Both the position numbers and the translations under genes were made by a program. Below the pieces are notes generated by a model. The model worked only from the letters and a program-made list of their open reading frames with translations, did not search any database and was not told the origin of the DNA. Shown here piece after piece: positions 36,056-43,374 of a stretch of 48,176 nt of DNA (position 1 is its first letter; the number at the start of each line of letters is the position of its first letter). The stretch is from Verrucomicrobiales bacterium (lineage in GTDB: Bacteria; Verrucomicrobiota; Verrucomicrobiia; Limisphaerales; UBA1100), in assembly GCA_005809105.1 (NCBI GenBank), contig SYLI01000087.1, positions 1 through 48,176 on the forward strand, read 5' to 3'.

Positions 36056-37210
36056 ATGGAACTCTCCAACGCCCGGCTCGTGCTTCCCGGCGGCATCCGG
36101 CATGGCGGACTTTCGGTGAGCGGGGGCCGCATCCGACGGCTCACTCCGGGGCGCACAACCCGCAATGCCCTGGATTTGCGCGGGGGGTTTCTGGCGCCCG
36201 GGTTTGTCGATCTACACATCCACGGCGCCCTTGGGCACGACACCATGGAGGCGACGCCGGCGGCGTTTCGCGCCATCACCGATTTTCACCTGCGCGGCGG
36301 CACCACCTCGCTGACGCTCACCACTCTCACCGCACCCCACGCGGACATCCTGCGCGCGCTCGAGGCCTTGAAGCCCCTGCGCAATGAGTCGCTGGGGGGC
36401 TCCCGCATTGTCGGCGTGCACGTGGAAGGCCCGTATCTCTCGCCCCTGCGCGTCGGCGCGCAGAACCCCAAGTATGTGCGCCCGCCCGACCGCCCGGCCG
36501 AGTGGCGGCAGATTCTGCGCTACGGCAAACTCATTACTCAAATGACGCTGGCACCGGAGGAGAAGGGTGCGCTGGCCCTCATCCGGGCGCTGCGCAAGAA
36601 TGGCAGCATCGCCAGCGGCGGCCACACCGACGCCAATCACGAGCATCTCATTCCCGCGCTGCGCGCCGGGTTGAATCAGGCCACCCACACGTTCAACCAG
36701 ATGAGCACCATCACCAAACGCGGGCCGTACCGCTGGGCGGGGATGATCGAGTTCTCGCTGGCTCACGACGAGATCGCCTGCGAGCTGATTTCCGACGGCC
36801 AGCACGTGCCTCCCATCATCATGAAGATGCTCTTCAACGCGAAGGGGCCGCGCGGCGTGTGCCTCATCACCGATGCCACGAAGGGCGCCGGGCTGCCCGC
36901 GGGCACGGAGTTTGAGCTCTTTGGGATGCGCGCGCGCTCCACCGCGCACACGGCGGAATTGGTGGATGGCTCCGGGCTGGCCGGCAGCACGCTCACCATG
37001 ATGCGGGCGGTGCAGACGGCCGTGGAGCAGGGCGGCCAAACGCTTGAAGACGCCGTGCACATGGCCTCGCTCAACCCCGCCCGTCAACTGGGGCGCGACG
37101 ATGAATTTGGCGATCTGTCCGCCGGCAAGCGCGCCGATCTCGTGTGGTTCGACTCCAGGTTCCGCGTGCGCGGCGTGTGGCTGGACGGCGAGTTGCGCTT
37201 TCGCGTCTGA
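36056..37210 (+). CDS. nagA: N-acetylglucosamine-6-phosphate deacetylase
   Basis: NagA removes the acetyl group from GlcNAc-6-phosphate, the first cytoplasmic step of amino sugar catabolism and recycling. The 384-residue product has the amidohydrolase signatures: APGFVDLHIHGALGHDT (first metal site), VHVEGPYLSP (metal-binding Glu), ASGGHTDANHEH, ATHTFNQMS, ISDGQHVPP and CLITDATKGAG with the catalytic Asp. The late segment, AGSTLTMMRAVQTAV and SLNPARQLG, is also typical. The longer frame from 35936 overlaps DUF1501, so the ATG at 36056 is preferred. It is 43 bases after DUF1501 and could be in the same operon. No nagB or transporter is in view. Confidence 0.93.
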   Translation: MELSNARLVLPGGIRHGGLSVSGGRIRRLTPGRTTRNALDLRGGFLAPGFVDLHIHGALGHDTMEATPAAFRAITDFHLRGGTTSLTLTTLTAPHADILRALEALKPLRNESLGGSRIVGVHVEGPYLSPLRVGAQNPKYVRPPDRPAEWRQILRYGKLITQMTLAPEEKGALALIRALRKNGSIASGGHTDANHEHLIPALRAGLNQATHTFNQMSTITKRGPYRWAGMIEFSLAHDEIACELISDGQHVPPIIMKMLFNAKGPRGVCLITDATKGAGLPAGTEFELFGMRARSTAHTAELVDGSGLAGSTLTMMRAVQTAVEQGGQTLEDAVHMASLNPARQLGRDDEFGDLSAGKRADLVWFDSRFRVRGVWLDGELRFRV

Positions 37211-37233
37211 GCCCAGCGCACAAGGCTGCCCCC

Positions 37234-38838
37234 CTACTTGTCCGCGGCGCCGCCCAACGTCACGCTGATCTTGTACTTGGTCTGCAGGTGGGCGTGCGCG
37301 GTGCTGGCCTGATTGGATTTGGGATACAGCTTGCAGGTCTGCTGGAACCACTTGATGGCATTCTCCATCTGCGCCGCCTCTTCGTACGTGTAGCCGATTT
37401 GAAGCGCCGCCTCCGGCGCAACGCCGCCTTCTGCCCGCGCCTGATTGTAGAGGACGAGCGCCTCGTTGTGCTGCTTGAGTTTGCGATGACACTGCGCCAT
37501 GCGAAAATACGCCCCCGGAAATAAATTGGAGGACCGGAAGGACTGGATGGCCTCGCCGTTCTTGCCGGCCGCTTCGTAGCATTCGCCCATGCCCCAGTTC
37601 CAATCGCCCGACCGTTCCGGCAGCACCTTCAGGAGCACCTGATACGTCGCGATGGCGTTGTCCCATTTGCGGGCGTAGCGCCACGCCGTAACGATGAGCT
37701 GCTGCCATTCGCCCTCTCGATCCTTCGCGGACACAATCAGCTGGTTGTACACGGCGACGGACTGGTCGTACTTTCCCTCCTCGCGAAATGAGAGGGCGGC
37801 CGCTTGCTGCCCCGCGATGGGATCCTTGTACTGCGCGTACACCTTGCGGGCCTCCTCATAGCGCGCGCGCGCCTGATGCCACGCCGCCACTTTGGCGCGG
37901 ATGCCGTCATCCATGCCGATGAGCTTGCCCAGTTGATCCAACGCCTCCAGGCCCTCCTTGTCGCGACGCGCGTAGTGGTGGAGGCTGGCAATGTGGTAGT
38001 AGCAGGCGCGCAGGCGCTGCCGCGACGCGTCATCGGCCGCCACCGGCGCCTGCGCGCGCATAAACTGGTTGGCGTCGTCGGCCACCTTCAATCCCAAGGG
38101 CGCCTTTTCCGTGGTGCCGGTGAGCGTATGGATGGGACTTGCCGCGATGTCATGCACGGCATTGACCAGGCCCTGATCCTTGTAGGTCGTTTGCAGTGCG
38201 CGCAGCCCCTCGGCGAAATTGCCTGCCAGAAAATGGTGCTCTGCCAGAAAGCGGCTGGCCTGCACCGCGTAATGGCTGTTGAGCCCGTCGCGATTCGTGT
38301 TGTACGCAAGCTCCTCCCACAGCTTCGCGCGCTCTGCCGGGCGGTTGCGAACCCGGTGGATGTCCGCCAGATCCCACTTGGCCAGCACGGCCACATGGTG
38401 CGCCGCGTGTGCCGCGATGACCCTGGCGTACGCCTTCTCGGCGTTCTCCGACTCACCGATGTCGTGGTAGGACTTGCCGATGAGGTAGGCCGCCAGCGTC
38501 GCCTCGTGCGATCCGGGCCAGTAGTCGATCACCGACTGGAACCCGTCCTTGATGGCGGTGTACACCTTGCGCTGGCGCGCGACACTGTGGCTCCACATGA
38601 GCTGCGCGTACGCCGCGCCGACGCTGCGGTCGTAGAGCGTGAGAAACTTTTCGTACTCCGACGCCGCCACCTTGTACTCGCCCGTCAGATAAAACTTCTC
38701 GGCCACCTTGAGCTGGTAGCGCTCTGTCTCGCGCATCTTGGCAAACGTGTCCACGGGCATCTGCTCGAGGTAGGTGAGCGGCGCCGCCCGCAACACGCCC
38801 GCCATCAGGATGAGAATCGCACCACCAACGCGTTTCAT
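37234..38838 (-). CDS. Exported tetratricopeptide-repeat protein, last gene of the Exb-type envelope operon
   Basis: The 534-residue protein has a signal peptide (MKRVGGAILILMAGVLRAAP) and then TPR-like helical repeats throughout, such as YLTGEYKVAASEYEKFLTLY, AYLIGKSYHDIGESENAEKA, ALSFREEGKYDQSVAVYNQL, MGECYEAAGKNGEAIQSF, FRMAQCHRKLKQHNEALVLY and QIGYTYEEAAQMENAIKWF. TPR proteins are scaffolds; this one is predicted to be periplasmic. Its start overlaps the stop of the DUF4159 gene by four bases, which couples their translation. It resembles the C-terminal TPR part of the giant protein that begins the operon. The upstream-extended frame to 38961 is a shadow within the DUF4159 gene. Confidence 0.85.
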   Translation of the reverse strand: MKRVGGAILILMAGVLRAAPLTYLEQMPVDTFAKMRETERYQLKVAEKFYLTGEYKVAASEYEKFLTLYDRSVGAAYAQLMWSHSVARQRKVYTAIKDGFQSVIDYWPGSHEATLAAYLIGKSYHDIGESENAEKAYARVIAAHAAHHVAVLAKWDLADIHRVRNRPAERAKLWEELAYNTNRDGLNSHYAVQASRFLAEHHFLAGNFAEGLRALQTTYKDQGLVNAVHDIAASPIHTLTGTTEKAPLGLKVADDANQFMRAQAPVAADDASRQRLRACYYHIASLHHYARRDKEGLEALDQLGKLIGMDDGIRAKVAAWHQARARYEEARKVYAQYKDPIAGQQAAALSFREEGKYDQSVAVYNQLIVSAKDREGEWQQLIVTAWRYARKWDNAIATYQVLLKVLPERSGDWNWGMGECYEAAGKNGEAIQSFRSSNLFPGAYFRMAQCHRKLKQHNEALVLYNQARAEGGVAPEAALQIGYTYEEAAQMENAIKWFQQTCKLYPKSNQASTAHAHLQTKYKISVTLGGAADK

Positions 38839-40859
38839 TTTTTCCTTTGGGTTTGCAGCCACTTGCTGTACTCCGCGTGCGCGTACAGCATCACGTTTCC
38901 TCCCAGCCGGTAGCTCGCCTCCCAGATGCCCCGCGACACCCCGGAGTGGCCGTCGGCCCACGCGTCGCCAATGTCACCCGGATGGTAGTAGGCGGCCAGC
39001 CGGCCATCAATCATCCATCCATAAGCCGTGCTGCCTCCGTGCGGCGCGACGATGGGAATGGAAACCAGCCCGGCGTGGATGGGGTGATCCATCGGCACCG
39101 GCCGGGGCCCCACTCTTGGCAGCACCTGGTTCATCAGGCTGAAGAACTGGCTGTGCCAGCCGCTGCTGCCGCCGTTGTCCGCAAAAAGCATCCCGCGCTT
39201 TTCCAGCAGGTAATCGCGCAGTGTCTCGATCTCCAGCGGCGACAACGGCAGATTGCGCTGGCCGGTGAGATAGACCAGCGGTGGGCTTTTCCCGACGGGA
39301 AACGTGCGCAGCTGGGCGATGCTGAGCACTTCGGGCTTCGGCGCCGTCCTGTGCCCGGTGTTGGCGGCGTACCAGATGAGCATGTTGAGATCGGAGTTAA
39401 GCTCCATGTCCTGATCCCAGTCGCCGTCGGCGTAACGCAGCCGGATGAACCGCACCATGCCCAGGCCCGTGCCGCCGGCAAATCCCGCGCCCTGCCCCTC
39501 GCCCTGTCCGGCCTGATACACATGCTGTGTCAGTGCTTCGAGCTGCAGTCTCACCTGATCAATCGGAGGCGGGTTGAACAGGATGGAGCTGAACGGATTG
39601 ACGACAAACTTCTTCCGGATCACCTGCTTGATCACCTGCACCTTCTGCGGCACGAAGGGCTTGCCGCCGCCTGCGGGCAGCTCGTAGATCTGCTGGCAGC
39701 CCGTGAGGTTGGAGAGCACCGTCAAAATGCACAGGAAGAGCAGGCTGTAACCGCAGAGCGCGCCCAGCGATTGTTTGAGCTTCTGATTGTGGGCACCGTA
39801 GTACCACGCGTTCAAATCAAAGGGGCTTGCCACATGGCCCGGCGCGCGAACGGCCGAATGATCCATCGCTTCCAGGGGGCTGACGGCCGAGCGGCGCGCC
39901 TGCTCGGGGGACAGGCTGGCCAGAACCCGCCGCCTGCCACCGGCGACATACCTGCCCGACGTCAGCAGCCATAAGTCTGCCAGCCACCAGCCTGCCGCCG
40001 TCGCATACAAGAGTGCCGGCCATGGACTCTTGAGCCGGACCGACAGCCACACCGATCCGGCGATGGCCAACATCTTGGCAAGCCCCAGCCCCCACCGGCG
40101 CGCATACCACCTGTCCGCACCGGCAAATCCCGCAATGAGCGCCAGCGTGACCGTGATTTTGAAAGAGCACGCGCTCTGCTCTTGCGATGCGCCGGCTGCA
40201 GCACCAGCTCTCTGCGATTCTTCGCGCCGCTGCGTTTGCGTCTCGACCACCCATAAGGTCCATAGCAGGCCCACGCAAAAGACGACGACGGCTCCACCCC
40301 ATCCCAGCGTCGAACGCCACTGGGCGCTGCCGGCCGATTCAAGCGCGTAGAGCAACAGCTGCCAGAAAGGAAGCAGCGCCACCGAGGCCACGGCCCACAG
40401 GGACCAGCCGGGCCAGCCGCAGTGGGTTCTTAGCCAACGGCCTCCCAGCAGCACCGCGAATGGGAGCGAGACTCCGAAGAGAAATCCTGTCCAGTACAGG
40501 TGTGCAGGCATGTCCGCGTTTCGCGTCTGCGCCGCATACCAAATAAAGCACCATGTCACGACACACCCCAGAACCGATGGCGCGGCAGCCCCAAGGATCC
40601 ACCCATTGCGGGCGCGAACGCTCATGAAGCCGATGCCGCCCACGCCGGCCGCCTTGCGTCCAAGGGCCGCGAGCACGCCCGCCTGTGCCGCCAAAGCCCC
40701 GCCGCCCAATCCCAACGTGAGCCAAACGGGCAGATGGCGCTGGCCCAGGCCGTCACTCAAGAGCCAACCCCAGAAAGCGAGAGCCCACGCACCCCAGCAC
40801 CACTTAAAATGGCGCTCGCAGCTGCCCGCCAGCCATCGGAGTCGCGCGCTTGGAGTCAC
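38835..40859 (-). CDS. Multi-pass membrane protein: TM2-like segment fused to DUF4159
   Basis: The product has 674 residues. Residues about 20-210 carry several membrane helices. Residues about 237-305 look like a TM2 domain (LIAGFAGADRWYARRWGLGL, then WWLADLWLLTSGRYV), here with DR in place of the usual DRFY core. After another helix, residues about 470-674 are DUF4159, a flavodoxin/GATase-like domain of unknown function seen in envelope operons: VRFIRLRYADGDWDQDM, KSPPLVYLTGQRNLPLSPLE, LRDYLLEKRGMLFADNGG and MDHPIHAGLVSIP. The domain probably sits in the periplasm. It overlaps the GYF_2 gene before it and the TPR gene after it by four bases each. I have not seen this exact fusion and order described. 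Confidence 0.85.
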   Translation of the reverse strand: MTPSARLRWLAGSCERHFKWCWGAWALAFWGWLLSDGLGQRHLPVWLTLGLGGGALAAQAGVLAALGRKAAGVGGIGFMSVRARNGWILGAAAPSVLGCVVTWCFIWYAAQTRNADMPAHLYWTGFLFGVSLPFAVLLGGRWLRTHCGWPGWSLWAVASVALLPFWQLLLYALESAGSAQWRSTLGWGGAVVVFCVGLLWTLWVVETQTQRREESQRAGAAAGASQEQSACSFKITVTLALIAGFAGADRWYARRWGLGLAKMLAIAGSVWLSVRLKSPWPALLYATAAGWWLADLWLLTSGRYVAGGRRRVLASLSPEQARRSAVSPLEAMDHSAVRAPGHVASPFDLNAWYYGAHNQKLKQSLGALCGYSLLFLCILTVLSNLTGCQQIYELPAGGGKPFVPQKVQVIKQVIRKKFVVNPFSSILFNPPPIDQVRLQLEALTQHVYQAGQGEGQGAGFAGGTGLGMVRFIRLRYADGDWDQDMELNSDLNMLIWYAANTGHRTAPKPEVLSIAQLRTFPVGKSPPLVYLTGQRNLPLSPLEIETLRDYLLEKRGMLFADNGGSSGWHSQFFSLMNQVLPRVGPRPVPMDHPIHAGLVSIPIVAPHGGSTAYGWMIDGRLAAYYHPGDIGDAWADGHSGVSRGIWEASYRLGGNVMLYAHAEYSKWLQTQRKK

Positions 40860-41524
40860 GGGTTCTTCTTGAGAAGATCGTCCTTCAGGTCAAACGGGTT
40901 GATTTCCTTCGGCTTGCCCGACCTCTGATCGCCGACACCCAGCACGTCGGTGATGGCTTTGGGTTTCCCTCCGGGCGTCGTGCCGACGGGAATGGCGGCG
41001 GCGGGCGTGCCGGACTTTTCGGCAGGCCGATTCTCCGCCGACGGCGCCGGTGCAGCCTGTTTCTTCGGCGGTTGCGGCGTGCTGGTCAATGCCGCCGAGG
41101 CGGCGAAAAGCAACAGAAAGAAGGCCGTGGAAACCACCAGGCCCTGCACCAGCGTGCTCTGGGCAATGGCGCCCAGCATCTCCTTGGGGGAACGACCGCG
41201 CAACTCGCCCATGAACGCCCGCAGTTCGCCGGCCGTCACGGAGGTGTTTCCCTTGAGTCGGGACACCTCACGCGAAAAACCCGAAGCCAGGGGCAGCGTC
41301 GCCAGCGGCTCCCCCGGGGTCTTCCCCCCGCCCCCTTTGGATGCACGCCTGCCTTGGTGTGCCGGCGGCGCATCGGCGAGCGTGGACAGCGGCGCCCAGC
41401 CCGGCGCGCCCTCCAGACAGGCGAGATCGGTCGGCAACAACTTGCCTGCGGCGAGAAGATGGCGCACCTCGGCCAGTTCGAGGGGCCCCAGCGTCTCACC
41501 ATTCTTTAACACGTAGAGTTCCAT
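40856..41524 (-). CDS. GYF_2 domain membrane protein
   Basis: The product has 222 residues. Residues 1-50 (MELYVLKNGETLGPLELAEV, then LACLEGAPGWAPLSTL) match the GYF_2 (DUF4339) domain, a small fold thought to bind proline-rich peptides. A cytoplasmic linker follows, then one membrane helix (LVQGLVVSTAFFLLLFAASA, about 124-143) and an extracytoplasmic Pro/Ala-rich tail ending INPFDLKDDLLKKNP. GYF_2 and TM2 segments are often in one protein; here the TM2-like segment is in the overlapping next gene, so a functional pair is likely. The gap to the ExbD gene before it is 20 bases. Confidence 0.85.
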   Translation of the reverse strand: MELYVLKNGETLGPLELAEVRHLLAAGKLLPTDLACLEGAPGWAPLSTLADAPPAHQGRRASKGGGGKTPGEPLATLPLASGFSREVSRLKGNTSVTAGELRAFMGELRGRSPKEMLGAIAQSTLVQGLVVSTAFFLLLFAASAALTSTPQPPKKQAAPAPSAENRPAEKSGTPAAAIPVGTTPGGKPKAITDVLGVGDQRSGKPKEINPFDLKDDLLKKNP

Positions 41525-41544
41525 GGTCCTAGTCGGAGGGGAGG

Positions 41545-41973
41545 TTATTTCTGGGTTTCCTCAAGGACGTGGTGCAACTCGCCCCCGGCGGCACTGACGG
41601 CCTCAATCACCGGCTCAAAGAACTGCGCCGTGGCGTCCTTGTGAATCTTCAAAAGCACCGTGCGGCGCCCGGCCGGCACGTTGTAGAGCAAACCCTTGTC
41701 GCCCGCCCCTTCGGGGTTCCACAGCGCGGGCCCCAGCTGTTCATGCGAAATCCTCTGGCCGTTGAGATAGGTGACGTTGTCGCGGTCGATGGCCACGCTG
41801 ATGCGCATCGTGGCGGGCTTGGAGAGGGAGGCGCCGCTTGCCGGCACCCACGCGATGTGGCTGTCGTCACGCGCCCGCGCGAGAATCACGAAGAAGATGA
41901 GCAGCAGGAAGGCAATGTCCCCCATCGCGACGGAGGGCACCTCGGCGATGTGTTTGCGGCGGGGCAGGGGCAT
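41545..41973 (-). CDS. ExbD/TolR-family biopolymer transport protein, second copy
   Basis: This 142-residue protein has a short cytoplasmic N-terminus, one membrane helix (VAMGDIAFLLLIFFVILARA) and a periplasmic domain with VAIDRDNVTYLNGQRIS and VLLKIHKDATAQFFEPVIEA, followed by AGGELHHVLEE. The MGDIAFLLLIFF helix carries the conserved Asp used for proton movement in ExbD and TolR. The family works with an ExbB-type pump to turn the proton gradient into mechanical work on the envelope. It lies 4 bases after the first ExbD. The two copies differ considerably, so they probably form a heteromeric pair. Confidence 0.92.
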   Translation of the reverse strand: MPLPRRKHIAEVPSVAMGDIAFLLLIFFVILARARDDSHIAWVPASGASLSKPATMRISVAIDRDNVTYLNGQRISHEQLGPALWNPEGAGDKGLLYNVPAGRRTVLLKIHKDATAQFFEPVIEAVSAAGGELHHVLEETQK

Positions 41974-41977
41974 AAAG

Positions 41978-42394
41978 TCACTGCACGTTCACGCGCTCTT
42001 CGCGCACCAGGGTCACGATGCCCCCGGCCTGCTCAATCGCGCCTGACACATTCATCCAATGCGCGTAGGGCACGTCGGGCTTGCATTTGATGCCGACGAT
42101 GCGGTCCTCCTCGCGCGCCTTGTCGGCGAGCGATCCCCGAATCTGCTTCTCAAATTGCGCCACGGTGAGCGGGTTGCCATTGAGGAACACGGCCGTGCGG
42201 GTGAGGTCCACCTCGAGGTGCTTGGTCTGCTGCTGGCGGCTTTCCTTCTCGGCGCGGGGAATGACCTGCGCCCGGCCCTGTTCCGGCTCGACCGACGCGC
42301 AGACGAGGAAGAACACGATGAGATTGAAGGCGATGTCTCCCGTGGCCACCGCCGGCGGCTCTACGAGCAGCTTGGTCTGGCGGCGGAACTTCAT
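41978..42394 (-). CDS. ExbD/TolR-family biopolymer transport protein, first copy
   Basis: The 138-residue protein has a basic N-terminus, a single helix (AVATGDIAFNLIVFFLVCAS) with the conserved functional Asp, and a periplasmic domain, LEVDLTRTAVFLNGNPLTVA, ending in GIVTLVREERVNVQ. It matches ExbD/TolR. It overlaps the ExbB gene by four bases (ATGA), so synthesis of the pump and its partner is coupled. The helix has Asn after the Asp-Ile-Ala-Phe where the second copy has Leu, a difference near the proton path that may matter. Confidence 0.92.
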   Translation of the reverse strand: MKFRRQTKLLVEPPAVATGDIAFNLIVFFLVCASVEPEQGRAQVIPRAEKESRQQQTKHLEVDLTRTAVFLNGNPLTVAQFEKQIRGSLADKAREEDRIVGIKCKPDVPYAHWMNVSGAIEQAGGIVTLVREERVNVQ

Positions 42395-43374
42395 GTCGCC
42401 TCTTCGCCCTTGCCGGCCTTCGCACCCTTCTGCAGGGTGAGCTGCAAGGACACCGCCTCGACCAGCTCCGACGCCGTCTCCTCCACCTCCAGCACAAAGC
42501 CATTGATGACGCTGGTGAAGTAGTTGTACGCCGAGAAGGCCGGGATGCCGACGATGAGCCCCAGGCAGGTCGTCAAGAGCGCGATGCGGATGCCGGCGGC
42601 CGCGGCCGTGACAATGTTGGTGCCGCCGCCGCCCTGATCGAGCAGCACGATGTCATCGAAGGAGACAATCATGCCCGCCACCGTGCCCAAGAATCCAATC
42701 ATGGGTGCGACGCTCGACACGATCGCGAGGATCGGCAGGTGCCGCTCCATCGCCGCCACCACGTGCACGCCGTATTTTTCCATGCTGTTCACGACCTGTT
42801 CCTCGATGCGCCCGGCGTCGTAGCCCAGCCGCTTGAGCACGATGTATTTCCGAAGCCCGTTGGCGAGAATCGCCGCCACCGGGCCGCGCTCACGGTCGCA
42901 CCGCTCCAGCGCCTGTTCGGCGCGGTCGTTCGTCAGGTCGTCCAACACCGCCTGCCGCAGCGCCTCGCTGTCGGCGTTTAACATCTTGAGGCTGCGCCAC
43001 CGCTCGATGATGACGGCCATCGCCAGGATGCCGCAGCCCAGAATGGGCCACATGAATTCTCCGCCGTCGAACATGTACTTGAGCAATCCACGCCGGGCCA
43101 GGTCATTCACCCACGACGACTTTTCCTCCGCGGCGGGAGGCGCTTCCGTCTTTTCCGGAGCGGGCGGTGTAGGCGCGGGCGCCGAAGCATTTCCCGTCGC
43201 ATTGGAAACGCCCTCCGCCGGCTCCTGCGTGGCGGCGCCCTTGGCGGGCGGCTCTGCGGCGCGCATCGTCGCCATCCCCAGCGACAGCCCGGCGCACAGA
43301 GCCAAGATGGGAGCGTAACGGGCGAACAGGGAAATGCCTCGGGGCAGATTGAGTCGGGCGGCGGGAATCGTCAT
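42391..43374 (-). CDS. MotA/TolQ/ExbB proton-channel family protein with N-terminal extension
   Basis: The product has 327 residues. An N-terminal signal-like helix (ISLFARYAPILALCAGLSLG) is followed by a Pro/Ala/Glu-rich linker, unlike the compact E. coli ExbB (244 residues). The core begins near MFDGGEFMWPILGCGILAMA, continues with cytoplasmic helices, and ends with SSVAPMIGFLGTVAGMIVSF and IALLTTCLGLIVGIPAFSAY, the two helices that line the channel in this family, with the conserved Thr/Pro features. The long frame reaching 43866 is a shadow of the giant gene; the ATG at 43374 overlaps the stop of that gene (43371) by four bases. It would form the pump with the two ExbD proteins. Confidence 0.92.
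   Translation of the reverse strand: MTIPAARLNLPRGISLFARYAPILALCAGLSLGMATMRAAEPPAKGAATQEPAEGVSNATGNASAPAPTPPAPEKTEAPPAAEEKSSWVNDLARRGLLKYMFDGGEFMWPILGCGILAMAVIIERWRSLKMLNADSEALRQAVLDDLTNDRAEQALERCDRERGPVAAILANGLRKYIVLKRLGYDAGRIEEQVVNSMEKYGVHVVAAMERHLPILAIVSSVAPMIGFLGTVAGMIVSFDDIVLLDQGGGGTNIVTAAAAGIRIALLTTCLGLIVGIPAFSAYNYFTSVINGFVLEVEETASELVEAVSLQLTLQKGAKAGKGEEAT

Noticed and set aside
34666-36279. A 537-codon minus-strand open frame
   Set aside because: It is antisense to DUF1501 and the nagA start, without motifs.
37234-43374. Tol-Pal system
   Set aside because: ExbB/ExbD-type proteins fit, but there is no TolA, TolB, Pal or YbgF-like gene, and the accessory genes are different.
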